NCBI RefSeq assembly: GCF_963678635.1
Contig: NW_026971306.1
Span: 1 to 64,000 of the forward strand
DNA from: Symsagittifera roscoffensis
Lineage: Eukaryota; Xenacoelomorpha; Acoela; Convolutidae
Direction: 5' to 3'
Length of the DNA: 64,000 nucleotides
Part shown: positions 43,905 through 52,429 of the stretch, one piece after another
How positions within the stretch are numbered: position 1 is the stretch's first letter
Layout: each line of letters begins with the position of its first letter
Notes under the pieces: model-generated
Seen by the model: only the letters and a program-made list of their open reading frames with translations
Database searches by the model: none
Told to the model about the DNA's origin: nothing
Translations under genes and position numbers: made by a program

Positions 43905-44267
43905 AAATACAGGGCCTACCTGGGGAGTGCTCCCTTCAAGTTGCGTGTGGATAATCGTGCCCTTGCCTGGCTGAAAACCTATTCGATGGACCAAAGTTAT
44001 ATTGGTCGTTGGATCGTGCGCCTGGACGGGTACCACATGATTATAGAGCACCGCACCCGTGACAAGCACCAGAACGCAGATAGCCTCAGTAAGAAGACAG
44101 ATTTTTATGAGCGCCTCGAAGAGAAGCAGGCTAACCAGTCGGAAATCAAAGACGGTTTTTCATTTCTGGACAAGGAGACCTACGATAAACTGCCACTCAC
44201 TAAGTGGTTAGACAAGTCAGGGCATCCTATACCCGGACATCCTATACCCGGACAAAAGCGGAGATAA
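43905..44267 (+). CDS. Element B RNase H C-terminal part
   Basis: This continues the preceding ORF in the same frame after the TAA. It contains RVDNRALAWLKTY and the typical RNase H ending HQNADSLSKK. It ends near a 15-bp tandem duplication (CATCCTATACCCGGA twice from 44222), where the sense frame passes to the integrase ORF. Confidence 0.75.
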   Translation, partial: KYRAYLGSAPFKLRVDNRALAWLKTYSMDQSYIGRWIVRLDGYHMIIEHRTRDKHQNADSLSKKTDFYERLEEKQANQSEIKDGFSFLDKETYDKLPLTKWLDKSGHPIPGHPIPGQKRR

Positions 44268-46342
44268 AGCTTTTAGCCAGAGGCGAACCCGTTCCGTTGG
44301 ATCTGCTAGTCCGATCCAATTTGGTACAGCAAGAACTTACCAGGCTGGGTATAAACAGCATGGCTCTGCTGAATAGGACGGTGAACGTGGCGCCGGATGT
44401 CATGGGAAAACTTCGTGACTTGTTGGACAGGGAAGTGGATAGGCATGATCGTGAGTGGATGGAGACCATGCAGCGGTTGACTGTCACCGAGAGAACTGAA
44501 AAGAGGCCATTGTCCATTCGCAGCAGAGGCGCTGAACGGGATTGCAGGTCGATAGTCAACCAGCTGGTGAGCTCGATGCCAAAGGAGATCTTGTTGAGAA
44601 CTTCGTTCACTGGATATGGGACACTGAATCAGACCCAAGCCACTGAGGAAGTCAGGATCAAGTCGAAATCTAGCTTCGCTAGGAGAGTGCATTTCACGGA
44701 TGCAAGTGAAGAATATGAGCCGAGCTCAGATTGTTCATCCGGGGACGAGACAATGTCCGGGGAGTCTGACAGCTTCGAGCCGATCAAAGGCTACTTGTCT
44801 GATGACACCTTTGAGCCCGTGCAGGACGACTTGTCCGGGGAGAGGTTGACGAGACCACCTATGGGCAGAATTTTGTCCGGGGAGTCGGGTTCAAAGCGAC
44901 CAACGGACAGAGTTTTGTCCGGGGAGTCCAGAAACATCTCAGACAACTTGGAATATGATGTTGGGGAACCAGTTAGCTCAAGCGTTGACTCGAGGTCTCA
45001 GTCCTGGGACAACGCGTCTGAAACAACTTCCAATTCCGATATGTCAGAGATCCCAATCCACTCCTTATTGGTAGACTGGAAGCAGCGCGGGCTGGACCGA
45101 GAAATTCATCAGGATCCAGACAGGGACAGATACACCTCAGATGAAGAGGGCACAGTTGTGGATAATGCCGCAGACGAGCTCGAACTGATAGCAGTTTCGA
45201 AACGCCCAACCAGATTGCTGCCACATGGTACGGTCGTTCGTACAAATCTGGAACCATCTGTGCAAGAAGCAACGCCCTTGAAAAAGATATGGTGTGTCAA
45301 GTTGATGGACGATGCTCATGCTCCGGAATTAATGAGCGGGCAAATGAACGTGGTAAAGACGTATTTGAAAGCCAGGTACAGGCTGTCGGATCTCCTAAGG
45401 GCTCAACGAAATGATAGAATGACGAGCAGTCTAAAGAGGTGGATCGAGAATGGAGCACCTGACAAAGGGGACTTGGAAGAAGACAGCTATAAGATCTTAA
45501 AGCAATTTTACCTGAAGAGGAAAGACTTGTTGTACCTGAACAAGGATGGAATCGTAGCCTGTAAACGTAAAGAGGAGGACAAGGTCCTTTATAAATACAA
45601 TTCAATAGTGTTACCACAGTTGTACCAGACCGAATTGCTCTTTCGTTCACATGATCAGATGGGTCATCAAGGCGTGGACAAAGTATACAACAGGATACAG
45701 AAACGATTCGAATGGCCGGGATTGAAGAAGGCTTGTGAGAAATGGATAGCCGCATGCCTGTCTTGTCAACAGGCAAAGGATCCCAGGAAACTAAGGTTCC
45801 CCCTACAGTCAATAGAGTCGTCTGGCTTCAACGAAGTGGTGCAAATTGATCATCAGAAAATCTGTATGACAGCAACGGGCTACAATCAGGTGCTGGTAAT
45901 GATCGACCATTTTACGAAGTATGCGGAGGCAGCACCCTGCATGACAGCATCGGCGGAAGAAACATGCGATCATTTGATAAATGTGTGGGTAGCAAGGCAT
46001 GGCTGCCCCATCACGTTCCAATCGGACAATGGCAAAGCATTCGTAGGTGATCTCACGAAAGAGTTAATGAAAAGGTTGCAGGTAGCGCAGGCCCACTCGA
46101 CCACTTATCACCCGCAAACGAATGGCCTAGTCGAGAGGCAGAATCGCACGCTGGTATCCATGTTGAGAGTCTACTGCTCACGCTACATGGATGACTGGGA
46201 CAGGCACTTGCCACAAGTGATGGGTGCTTACAACAGCACGGAGCATTCCACCACGGGAATAAGTCCGCATATGATGCTAACGGGTCACGAAAAAGCACTC
46301 CCGTTGACGTTCTTCTACCCTGAATATGATGGGAAGAGGTAA
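44204..46342 (+). CDS. Element B integrase region
   Basis: It overlaps the RNase H frame by 64 nt, so a frameshift at the duplication probably joins them and the first codons are not authentic. Residues 100-400 are an acidic linker in which LSGES recurs several times (the DNA repeat TTGTCCGGGGAG at 44832, 44874 and 44916). A zinc-binding HHCC module (HDQMGHQGVDK...CLSCQQ) is followed by the catalytic triad D549, D608, E644 with the classic 35-residue spacing. The frame stops at TAA 46340-46342, and the C-terminal module continues in frame beyond it. The AGAG/GTAAGC around this stop also resembles a splice donor. Confidence 0.85.
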   Translation: MVRQVRASYTRTSYTRTKAEIKLLARGEPVPLDLLVRSNLVQQELTRLGINSMALLNRTVNVAPDVMGKLRDLLDREVDRHDREWMETMQRLTVTERTEKRPLSIRSRGAERDCRSIVNQLVSSMPKEILLRTSFTGYGTLNQTQATEEVRIKSKSSFARRVHFTDASEEYEPSSDCSSGDETMSGESDSFEPIKGYLSDDTFEPVQDDLSGERLTRPPMGRILSGESGSKRPTDRVLSGESRNISDNLEYDVGEPVSSSVDSRSQSWDNASETTSNSDMSEIPIHSLLVDWKQRGLDREIHQDPDRDRYTSDEEGTVVDNAADELELIAVSKRPTRLLPHGTVVRTNLEPSVQEATPLKKIWCVKLMDDAHAPELMSGQMNVVKTYLKARYRLSDLLRAQRNDRMTSSLKRWIENGAPDKGDLEEDSYKILKQFYLKRKDLLYLNKDGIVACKRKEEDKVLYKYNSIVLPQLYQTELLFRSHDQMGHQGVDKVYNRIQKRFEWPGLKKACEKWIAACLSCQQAKDPRKLRFPLQSIESSGFNEVVQIDHQKICMTATGYNQVLVMIDHFTKYAEAAPCMTASAEETCDHLINVWVARHGCPITFQSDNGKAFVGDLTKELMKRLQVAQAHSTTYHPQTNGLVERQNRTLVSMLRVYCSRYMDDWDRHLPQVMGAYNSTEHSTTGISPHMMLTGHEKALPLTFFYPEYDGKR

Positions 46343-46834
46343 GCACCGCAAACGTACGTGCGGGATGTTATTAGAAGACAACAGGACCTCAATGACTTAT
46401 GCAGGAGGAACACGCAACAGGCGCAAATTAGACAAAAAAGGAGGTTTGATAAAAGGACAGCCGATGCGAAAGCCTACTCAGTTGGCGATTACGTCTGGGT
46501 GTTCCAGGAAGTGGTTCCACCAAAAGGAACCAAGAAACTGTCAAAGAAATGGCGTGGTCCATTTCAGATAACAGAGGTGCACCAAGGAGGTCGTTTTTAT
46601 CGACTGAGCACTGGAAGAGCGGCTCATTACGAAAATATCAAACCACACAATGCCCCGTCAGAGGACTGGTGCATCCCAGCGGACATGCAAGAGGGAGACT
46701 ATTTAATAGTGGACCCTGCTTGTGAAGTGAATGAGAGAGGTACTCGCGACAAAAAACGACGGGAACGAGGTGGTAGACGATTGCGACCTACCACTAGACC
46801 TGGAGTTGACCGAGCGAGTAGAGGTGGACGATGA
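46343..46834 (+). CDS. Element B integrase C-terminal module
   Basis: It is in the same frame as the integrase after a TAA. It contains the GPF-type module (WRGPFQITEV), preceded by YSVGDYVWVFQEVVPPKG and followed by a basic, Arg-rich tail. It ends in an ATGA overlap with the next ORF, so if the preceding stop is genuine this part needs readthrough or splicing. Confidence 0.75.
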   Translation, partial: APQTYVRDVIRRQQDLNDLCRRNTQQAQIRQKRRFDKRTADAKAYSVGDYVWVFQEVVPPKGTKKLSKKWRGPFQITEVHQGGRFYRLSTGRAAHYENIKPHNAPSEDWCIPADMQEGDYLIVDPACEVNERGTRDKKRRERGGRRLRPTTRPGVDRASRGGR

Positions 46835-47565
46835 AACTCTACCTTATGCCGAAAAAGACTGGGGACTGCCCGGAACAAATTGAAATTGACAAAGGAACAC
46901 AGCCTGATTTTCCTCTTACCATGGAAACACGCCAGAGTAAAAGAGGAAAAAACAAGAAGAAATACAATCCGTATGGCGAGGATTTCGTTGTGGACAGGAT
47001 AGTTGTAAGTGATGTCATGGACTCACTAGTGGGACTGGATGAAGTGGCGGTGCTAGAAGAAATCGACTTGGTCAATGATATGGATCAGGATTGGATCGAT
47101 GATCGATCAGAACCGGAAGTGGAGTTCGAACCAGAAGCGGCGGAAAAGACTCATGAGCAAGAACTAACGAACTTGCGCGTGCTCGAATGGCTCCATGATC
47201 TGCCGACGGATCCAAAAGAAACGATCTTGACAATTCAGGACGTCGATAAGGACGGCATCAAACACATCAGTCATGACAATACCGAGTCCAACTGGGTCGC
47301 ACCAGATGGTCCTCTACGTGTTCCACAATCCAACCTCGATCTCCTAGACTTTGGGCGATCGACGGGGACGTCGATGGATATTTTTGTCCGGGGAGTGGGG
47401 GTAGGACTCACCCACACCGAAAATCTCATAATAAAAAAATTGAAATCGGCAAGAGAAACCGGAGAACTGGAAACGGAAGGCGAAAATGCTAAAAACCACC
47501 ATTCGGACGAATTTTTGAATCTTATTTTGACTTACCGAACCATTATTCAAGTAATATCGTTATAA
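46831..47565 (+). CDS. Element B acidic 244-aa ORF preceding the macro domain
   Basis: It starts at the ATG of an ATGA overlap with the integrase tail. After a basic patch (KRGKNKKKYNPYG near residue 36) it is strongly acidic (about 50-110). It then has a moderately conserved-looking middle, for example LRVLEWLHDLPTDPKETILT. I recognise no domain. Near its end it overlaps the macro-domain frame (47493 on), with an AAAAAC run at 47491-47496 where the -1 frame opens. The true product may thus be a fusion of this region to the macro domain by frameshift. Confidence 0.6.
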   Translation: MKLYLMPKKTGDCPEQIEIDKGTQPDFPLTMETRQSKRGKNKKKYNPYGEDFVVDRIVVSDVMDSLVGLDEVAVLEEIDLVNDMDQDWIDDRSEPEVEFEPEAAEKTHEQELTNLRVLEWLHDLPTDPKETILTIQDVDKDGIKHISHDNTESNWVAPDGPLRVPQSNLDLLDFGRSTGTSMDIFVRGVGVGLTHTENLIIKKLKSARETGELETEGENAKNHHSDEFLNLILTYRTIIQVISL

Positions 47566-48002
47566 CGGACAGCGATTTCATACTTACGGAACGCACATGT
47601 GCAATAGCGATAACGGCGGATGTAGGCTTCAAAACAGCACTAGCAGCTGATTTTAAAAGAGAATACAAAAATGTCGAGTTTTTATGGAAACAGAGGCCTG
47701 GTGTAGGAGAAATGATAGCGTTGCCCCCTGTCGCATCACAGATACCAGGGAAATATTTGTGTTTTTTGGTTACGAAAGCTACTGATAGGCAACACGTGAA
47801 TCCGGAGAGCTTGGTATTGACCTTGACTCGACTTAGGGATTTCCTGGTTGAGAGAGGTGTGACTTCTCTCTCGTTACCAATTTATGATCCCAATAGAGGG
47901 AAGCTACACCCGAGAGAGTTGTACGCTCTTGTGCATGTGATATTTTCAGAAACTGACATAGAAGTTTACTTACATAAAAAATACTATCTGAGTATATGCT
48001 AG
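47493..48002 (+). CDS. Macro-domain-like protein at the 3' end of element B
   Basis: The frame is open for 169 codons after a TAA at 47490 and has no ATG until 47712. The middle has the layout of a macro (ADP-ribose-binding) domain: an N-terminal strand ending TADVGFKTALAADFKREY, then PGVGEMIALP, a YLCFLVTKAT strand, a helix ESLVLTLTRLRDFLVERG, the strand SLSLPIY, and a last strand DIEVYLHKKY. The glycine-rich loop usual after SLPIY is replaced by DPNRGKLH, so catalysis is uncertain. Function would be binding or removing ADP-ribose marks. It is probably expressed as an extension of the preceding ORF. Recognition is by pattern, not by search. Confidence 0.65.
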   Translation, partial: KPPFGRIFESYFDLPNHYSSNIVITDSDFILTERTCAIAITADVGFKTALAADFKREYKNVEFLWKQRPGVGEMIALPPVASQIPGKYLCFLVTKATDRQHVNPESLVLTLTRLRDFLVERGVTSLSLPIYDPNRGKLHPRELYALVHVIFSETDIEVYLHKKYYLSIC

Positions 48003-48139
48003 GAAATGCATTCAGCGGTAAGTGGTTTTTATTAAGTCAACTTGATAGAGTTTAGGATTAAGTTTAGTTTAGGATTAAGTTTTAGATTAGGGTTAAGTTG
48101 TAGGTTTATAAGTGACAATGTAGGTATGTGACGTTTATA
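48003..48139 (+). other. Element B 3' untranslated stretch
   Basis: It is short and non-coding. It contains an imperfect TTTAGGATTAAGT repeat (three forms at about 48050-48100) reminiscent of TTAGG-type arrays. Confidence 0.4.
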
Positions 48140-48251
48140 AGGTCGAGACGGTGAAAAACGAGTAGGATTAAGGTAACTGACGCCAGCCAGTCGTCAATAG
48201 GTACTTTTTCTACGCTCCGTCGCTGTGTGATAATTGGGCGAATGTTACATC
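48140..48251 (+). repeat. 112-bp direct repeat, 3' copy (element B)
   Basis: This is the partner of 35280-35391. It directly abuts element A-related sequence (ACACAAGCAAAATTACGACT...), which marks the right edge of element B. Confidence 0.7.
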
Positions 48252-48947
48252 ACACAAGCAAAATTACGACTCTCCACTCTAATGAGAGAGTGTACAGCTA
48301 TAATTTACACACTCACAGGATACGAATTTCTGATACTTGGATCAAAACATCCAACAATTTATTCACAGACCATAAACCAAATATATTTTTCTTTTTACAC
48401 AAAAGTCTAATCCAAATCATAGAGTTTATAGTTTTCAACTAGTTCTAATGAAATTCCCAAATTTACACATAGTTTGGACAGCAGGAAAAAATCTTGCCTT
48501 ACCAGACACATAAAGTAGAAATACACCACCAGAACTACTTACACGAAAAACTACAGTCGAAATACCACAAAATATTAAATTCTATCGCGCAAAAGACGGA
48601 ACATCACCCCGACTAGAATGTAAAAACGCAGTAAAAACCGATATTGATCAATCACAAATAAATAATTTACAGCATTTCCCACTCTACCTAGAATGTCAAA
48701 ATAAACACTATGAAGTTGATTTTTTAGGAACATCAACATTTAAACCAATTCCACACTCACAATGGATAAAAATAACACTCAGCAAAAGAAAGTCAAACAA
48801 CAATCGCAGAAAAAAGACCTTTTTGCACTAATTGAAAAAGAAAAACTAACCGATAAAATAAACTTATCAGGACCACAGATAAAAGACTCAAAATTTACGA
48901 TAAACCAAGTTTTTAACCTTCCTGACCCACTTGACACAGTTCCCCTA
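48252..48947 (+). pseudogene. A-double-prime, left part: RNase H to integrase spacer
   Basis: It is homologous to element A about 8507-9200, with frameshifts and a lost Leu/Ser codon (CACATAAAGTAG). It covers the RNase H end and the linker up to the start of the integrase zinc region, and breaks exactly where element C is inserted. Confidence 0.85.
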
Positions 48948-49249
48948 TGTTCGCGCTTAAATTAATCTTAAACTAAGGACGTCATTATAGCGCGAAAGTG
49001 AAAAAGCTAAAATTAGATTTCTTAGACAAAAGGCCTTGAAAACTACTGGTTTGTCCGATTAAGGTCAGTTTGCCATCAAAATGTTTATAGACTTTTGAGA
49101 TTGTTGGAAAACCGTATTGCTAAAATGTTAAACTCATTGTTGTCATTTATTACCTACTTTTCATATTATCTGTTGAAATGCCAATAATTTACAGATTTCG
49201 AAGATCTACAGGTTTTTGTAGATCTTAAAGCATACGAGAGTGCGGCACA
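48948..49249 (+). repeat. 5' LTR of element C
   Basis: It is 302 bp with TG...CA ends. It matches 61412-61720 with several substitutions and small indels, so it is older than element A's pair. A truncated internal copy lies at 52022-52244. Confidence 0.9.
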
Positions 49250-49252
49250 TTT

Positions 49253-49270
49253 TGGTCCGCCAACCCGGAC
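49253..49270 (+). promoter_or_regulatory. Primer-binding site of element C
   Basis: TGGTCCGCCAACCCGGAC starts three bases after the LTR. A second copy starts at 52248 after the internal partial LTR. The tRNA is not assigned. Confidence 0.65.
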
Positions 49271-49293
49271 CCTAACCCTAACCCTAACCCTAA
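49270..49293 (+). repeat. Four CCCTAA repeats
   Basis: Four perfect CCCTAA units follow the primer site of element C and are absent from the otherwise similar second copy (52250 on). This is the TTAGGG telomere motif, not the TTAGGC of nematode telomeres. Confidence 0.85.
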
Positions 49294-49429
49294 CCCGTAT
49301 TCCGGACGATATTCCAGAGAACAGTATTCCGGACGATATTCCAGAGGACAATATTCAGGACGTTAGATATTCCGGACATTACGACCCTAATTATCGTCAC
49401 TACGACATTATGGCCTAAAGTGTGCGATA

Positions 49430-51110
49430 AGCCGAAAGTTGCCCAAACGACCCAATTGGTCGAAAGTGTACAAAAAGCCGAAAATTGCCCAAACGACCCA
49501 ATTGGCCGAAAGTGTGCAATAAGCCGAAAGTTGCCCAAACGACCCAATTGACCGAAAATGTGCGATAAGCCGGAAGTTGCCCAAACAACCCAATTGGCCG
49601 AAAGTGACCAATTTGCCCAAACACAAGCCAATTGGCGGAAAGTGACCAATTAACCGAAATTTTTCCAGAGACGACCCAATTGGCCGAAAGTGTCCAATTA
49701 GCCGATATTTGTCGAAACACGACCCAAATGCCCGAAATTGTGCAATTAGCCGATATTTGTCCAAACACGACCCAATTGGCCGGAACTGTGCAATTAGCCG
49801 AGATTTGTCCAAACACGACCCAATTGCCCGAAATTGCGCAATTAGCCGATATTTGTCCAAACACGACTCAATTGGCCGAAATTGTGCAATTAGCCGAAAA
49901 TTGTCCAAACACGACCCAATTGGCCGAAATTGTGCTATTAGCCGAAATTTGTCCAAACACGACGCAATTGGCCGAAATTATGCAATTAGCCAAAATTTGC
50001 CCTAAAGTATCCCAAATTGGCCGAAAGTATCCAATCAACCGATATTAGTCCAAACACGACCCAATTGGCCGAAAGTGTCCAATTATCCGATATTTGTCCA
50101 AACACGACCCAATTGGCCGAAATTGTGCAATTAGCCGAAAGTTGCCCTGAAGTATCCAAGTTGGCCAAAATTGTCCAACTAGTCGACATTTATCCAAACT
50201 TGACCCAATTGGCTGAAATTGTGCAATAGCCGAAAGTGGCCCGAAGCTGCCGAAATGACCAGAAGTGTCCTATTAGCCAAAAAATGTCAGAAGGTGACCA
50301 ATTGGCCGAAACTACCCAATTGGGCGAAACGACCCGATTGTCCGAAAAGACGCGATTGTCCGAAACGTCCCAGTTAGGAGAAGGGGAGGCCTTTTCAGGA
50401 ATCCTGATTGTGGCTTGTGGACCTCCAATTATCCGAAATTTTTCCAGAGACGACCCAATTGGCCGAAAGTGTCCAATTAGCCGATATTTGTCGAAACACG
50501 ACCCAAATGCCCGAAATTGTGCAATTAGCCGATATTTGTCCAAACACGACCCAATTGGCCGACACTGTGCAATTAGCCGAAATTTGTCCAAACACGACCC
50601 AATTGCCCGAAATTGCGCAATTAGCCGAAATTTGTCCAAACACGATCCAATTGGCCGAAATTGTGCAATTAGCCGAAATTGGTCCAAACACGACTCAATT
50701 GGCCGAAATTGTGCAATTAGCCGAAAATTGTCCAAAAACGACCCAATTGGCCGAAAATGTGCAATTAGCCGAAGTTTGTCCAAACACGACGCAATTGGCC
50801 GAAATTATGCAATTAGCCAAAATTTGCCCTAAAGCATCCCAAATTGGCCGAAAGTATCCAATCAACCGATATTAGTCCAAACACGACCCAATTGCCCGAA
50901 AGTGTCCAATTATCCGATATTTGTCCAAACACGACCCAATTGGCCGAACTTGTGCAATAGCCGAAAGTGGCCCGAAGCTGCCGAAATGACCAGAAGTGTC
51001 CTATTAGCCAAAAAATGTCAGAAGGTGACCAATTGGCCGAAACTACCCAATTGGACGAAACGACCCGATTGTCCGAAAAGACGCGATTGTCCGAAACGTC
51101 CCAGTTAGGA
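49430..51110 (+). repeat. 48-bp minisatellite, copy 1, with higher-order structure
   Basis: GTCCAAACACGACCCAATTG recurs every 48 bp (starts 49759, 49807, 49855), preceded by a 46-bp variant (49441, 49487, 49533, 49579). A larger unit of about 777 bp repeats (49675 and 50452). The 48-bp period keeps reading frames open on both strands. On the plus strand it reads as a 16-residue repeat (TTQLAEIVQLAEICPN), with an ATG inside the variant at about 49728. It is probably not a real gene, but this cannot be excluded. Confidence 0.85.
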
Positions 51111-51519
51111 GAAGGGGAGGCCTTTTCAGGTATCCTGATTGTGGATTGTGGACATCCATTTATTTTCAACACCCGAAGTTTTATGTGGCATTTGGAATCT
51201 ACCTGAGAACGCCTCTACAAAACTGAAAGACTAAAAAACAAAAAAATTTATCCATCTGTGCCAAACTGCTGATTTGATGCTTTAAATTCTGATACGAGGT
51301 TTTTTGATGGCAAAATTGTCACCCCCCATTTTTCTCGATACCAAAACCTGATCAGAAAATTTTCTGTGGGTTTAGGGAAAAACCGGCCTCATCAACCTTA
51401 ATTACGTTATTCTAACAGGTCAGGTCGCCGGAGGTCAGGTCGCGGTTTGCTTGATTCCCTTCCTCTAAAGTTGATTTAATTCCTTAAATGTTCATACTAG
51501 CTGCTCGCTGCACCACGCT

Positions 51520-52008
51520 TTGAAAAAATTTTCCCCCGCTTCGCAAAAGCGTTTATCTCAATCGTGCTTAGCCATTCCCGGGTTAAGTTTCAACCATAAC
51601 GCAGTAAACGTCCGTAAAACTTGTCAGTATCAACTTGATCACTATCTTTTAAACCGAACCGACATTGTCATTTGGCACGACGCCATTAATAAATCTATTA
51701 GTCGACACCGTAGTAATAACTTTAACGCACTAACTCCTAACCAGCTTAAGAAGATTCTTTTAAACTATAAACGCAATCTTAATGCAATCGTTTACTGTAA
51801 ACGTGTAGGCACGGAAGATATATATAGTATCTTAAAAGAGTCAGGTATATTAGTTATTAATATAGTAACAGACCTGATATCTAGAAGGAAGCAGAATCTC
51901 ACTGAGTTGGGGCAAAAGTACTTAGAACTACACCAGGATTCCTATCTAGAACGGAAAACGTTTACGATCCTTAGGCGTTATAGCAAGATTTTGAAGTACA
52001 TTATTTAA
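51520..52008 (+). CDS. Unknown 162-aa ORF, copy 1 (element C leader)
   Basis: The frame is open from a TGA about 50 nt upstream and has no ATG at its start, so a splice or non-ATG start is implied. The protein is Asn/Leu/Lys-rich, with TDIVIWHDAINKSISRHRSN near residue 47 and GILVINIVTDLISRRKQN near 108. The alternating strand-helix pattern suggests a Rossmann-like or SGNH-like fold; this is a guess. The copy 3.5 kb downstream is nearly identical. Confidence 0.45.
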   Translation: MKKFSPASQKRLSQSCLAIPGLSFNHNAVNVRKTCQYQLDHYLLNRTDIVIWHDAINKSISRHRSNNFNALTPNQLKKILLNYKRNLNAIVYCKRVGTEDIYSILKESGILVINIVTDLISRRKQNLTELGQKYLELHQDSYLERKTFTILRRYSKILKYII

Positions 52009-52429
52009 AAGAAAAATACTCCTAGACAAAAGGCCTTGAAAACTACTGGTTTGTCCGATTAAGGTCAGTTTGCCATCAAAATGTTTATAGATTTTTGAGA
52101 TTGTTGGAAAACCGTATTGCTAAAATGTTAAACTCATTGTTGTCATTTATTACCTACTTTTCATATTATCTGTTGAAATTCCAATAATTTACAGATTTCG
52201 AAGCAGGTTTTTGTAGATCTTAAAGCATACGAGAGTGCGGCACATTTTGGTCCGCCAACCCGGACCCGTATTCCGGACGATATTCCAGAGGACCCGTATT
52301 CCGGACGATATTCCAGAGAACAGTATTCCGGACGATATTCCAGAGGACAATATTCTGGACGTTAGATATTCCGGACATTACGACCCTAATTATCGTCACT
52401 ACGACATTATGGCCTAAAGTGTGCGATAA

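Larger units (their letters stand above)
34403..48251 (+). mobile_element. Element B: Ty3/gypsy element with macro-domain ORF
   Basis: This is a second, more GC-rich Ty3/gypsy element. Its ends are not certain. A 112-bp direct repeat (35280-35391 and 48140-48251, four visible differences) ends GTTACAT, and a TGTTGAATTTC at 34403 could be the LTR start. One reading is therefore an LTR of about 1 kb at 34403-35390 whose 3' partner has been cut down to its last 112 bp. A long leader (35392-38529) precedes gag. Its flanks belong to different A copies, so it does not sit in a simple insertion site. Confidence 0.7.

Noticed and set aside
49290..49956. Long minus-strand frames with ISANWVVFGQ-type repeats
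   Set aside because: They are the reverse reading of the 48-bp minisatellite; the period being a multiple of three opens several frames automatically, and the nominal starts are not ATG.
49430..51110. CRISPR-like array
   Set aside because: The 46-48 bp units are contiguous and similar over their full length, with no unique spacers, and the setting is a eukaryotic retrotransposon.
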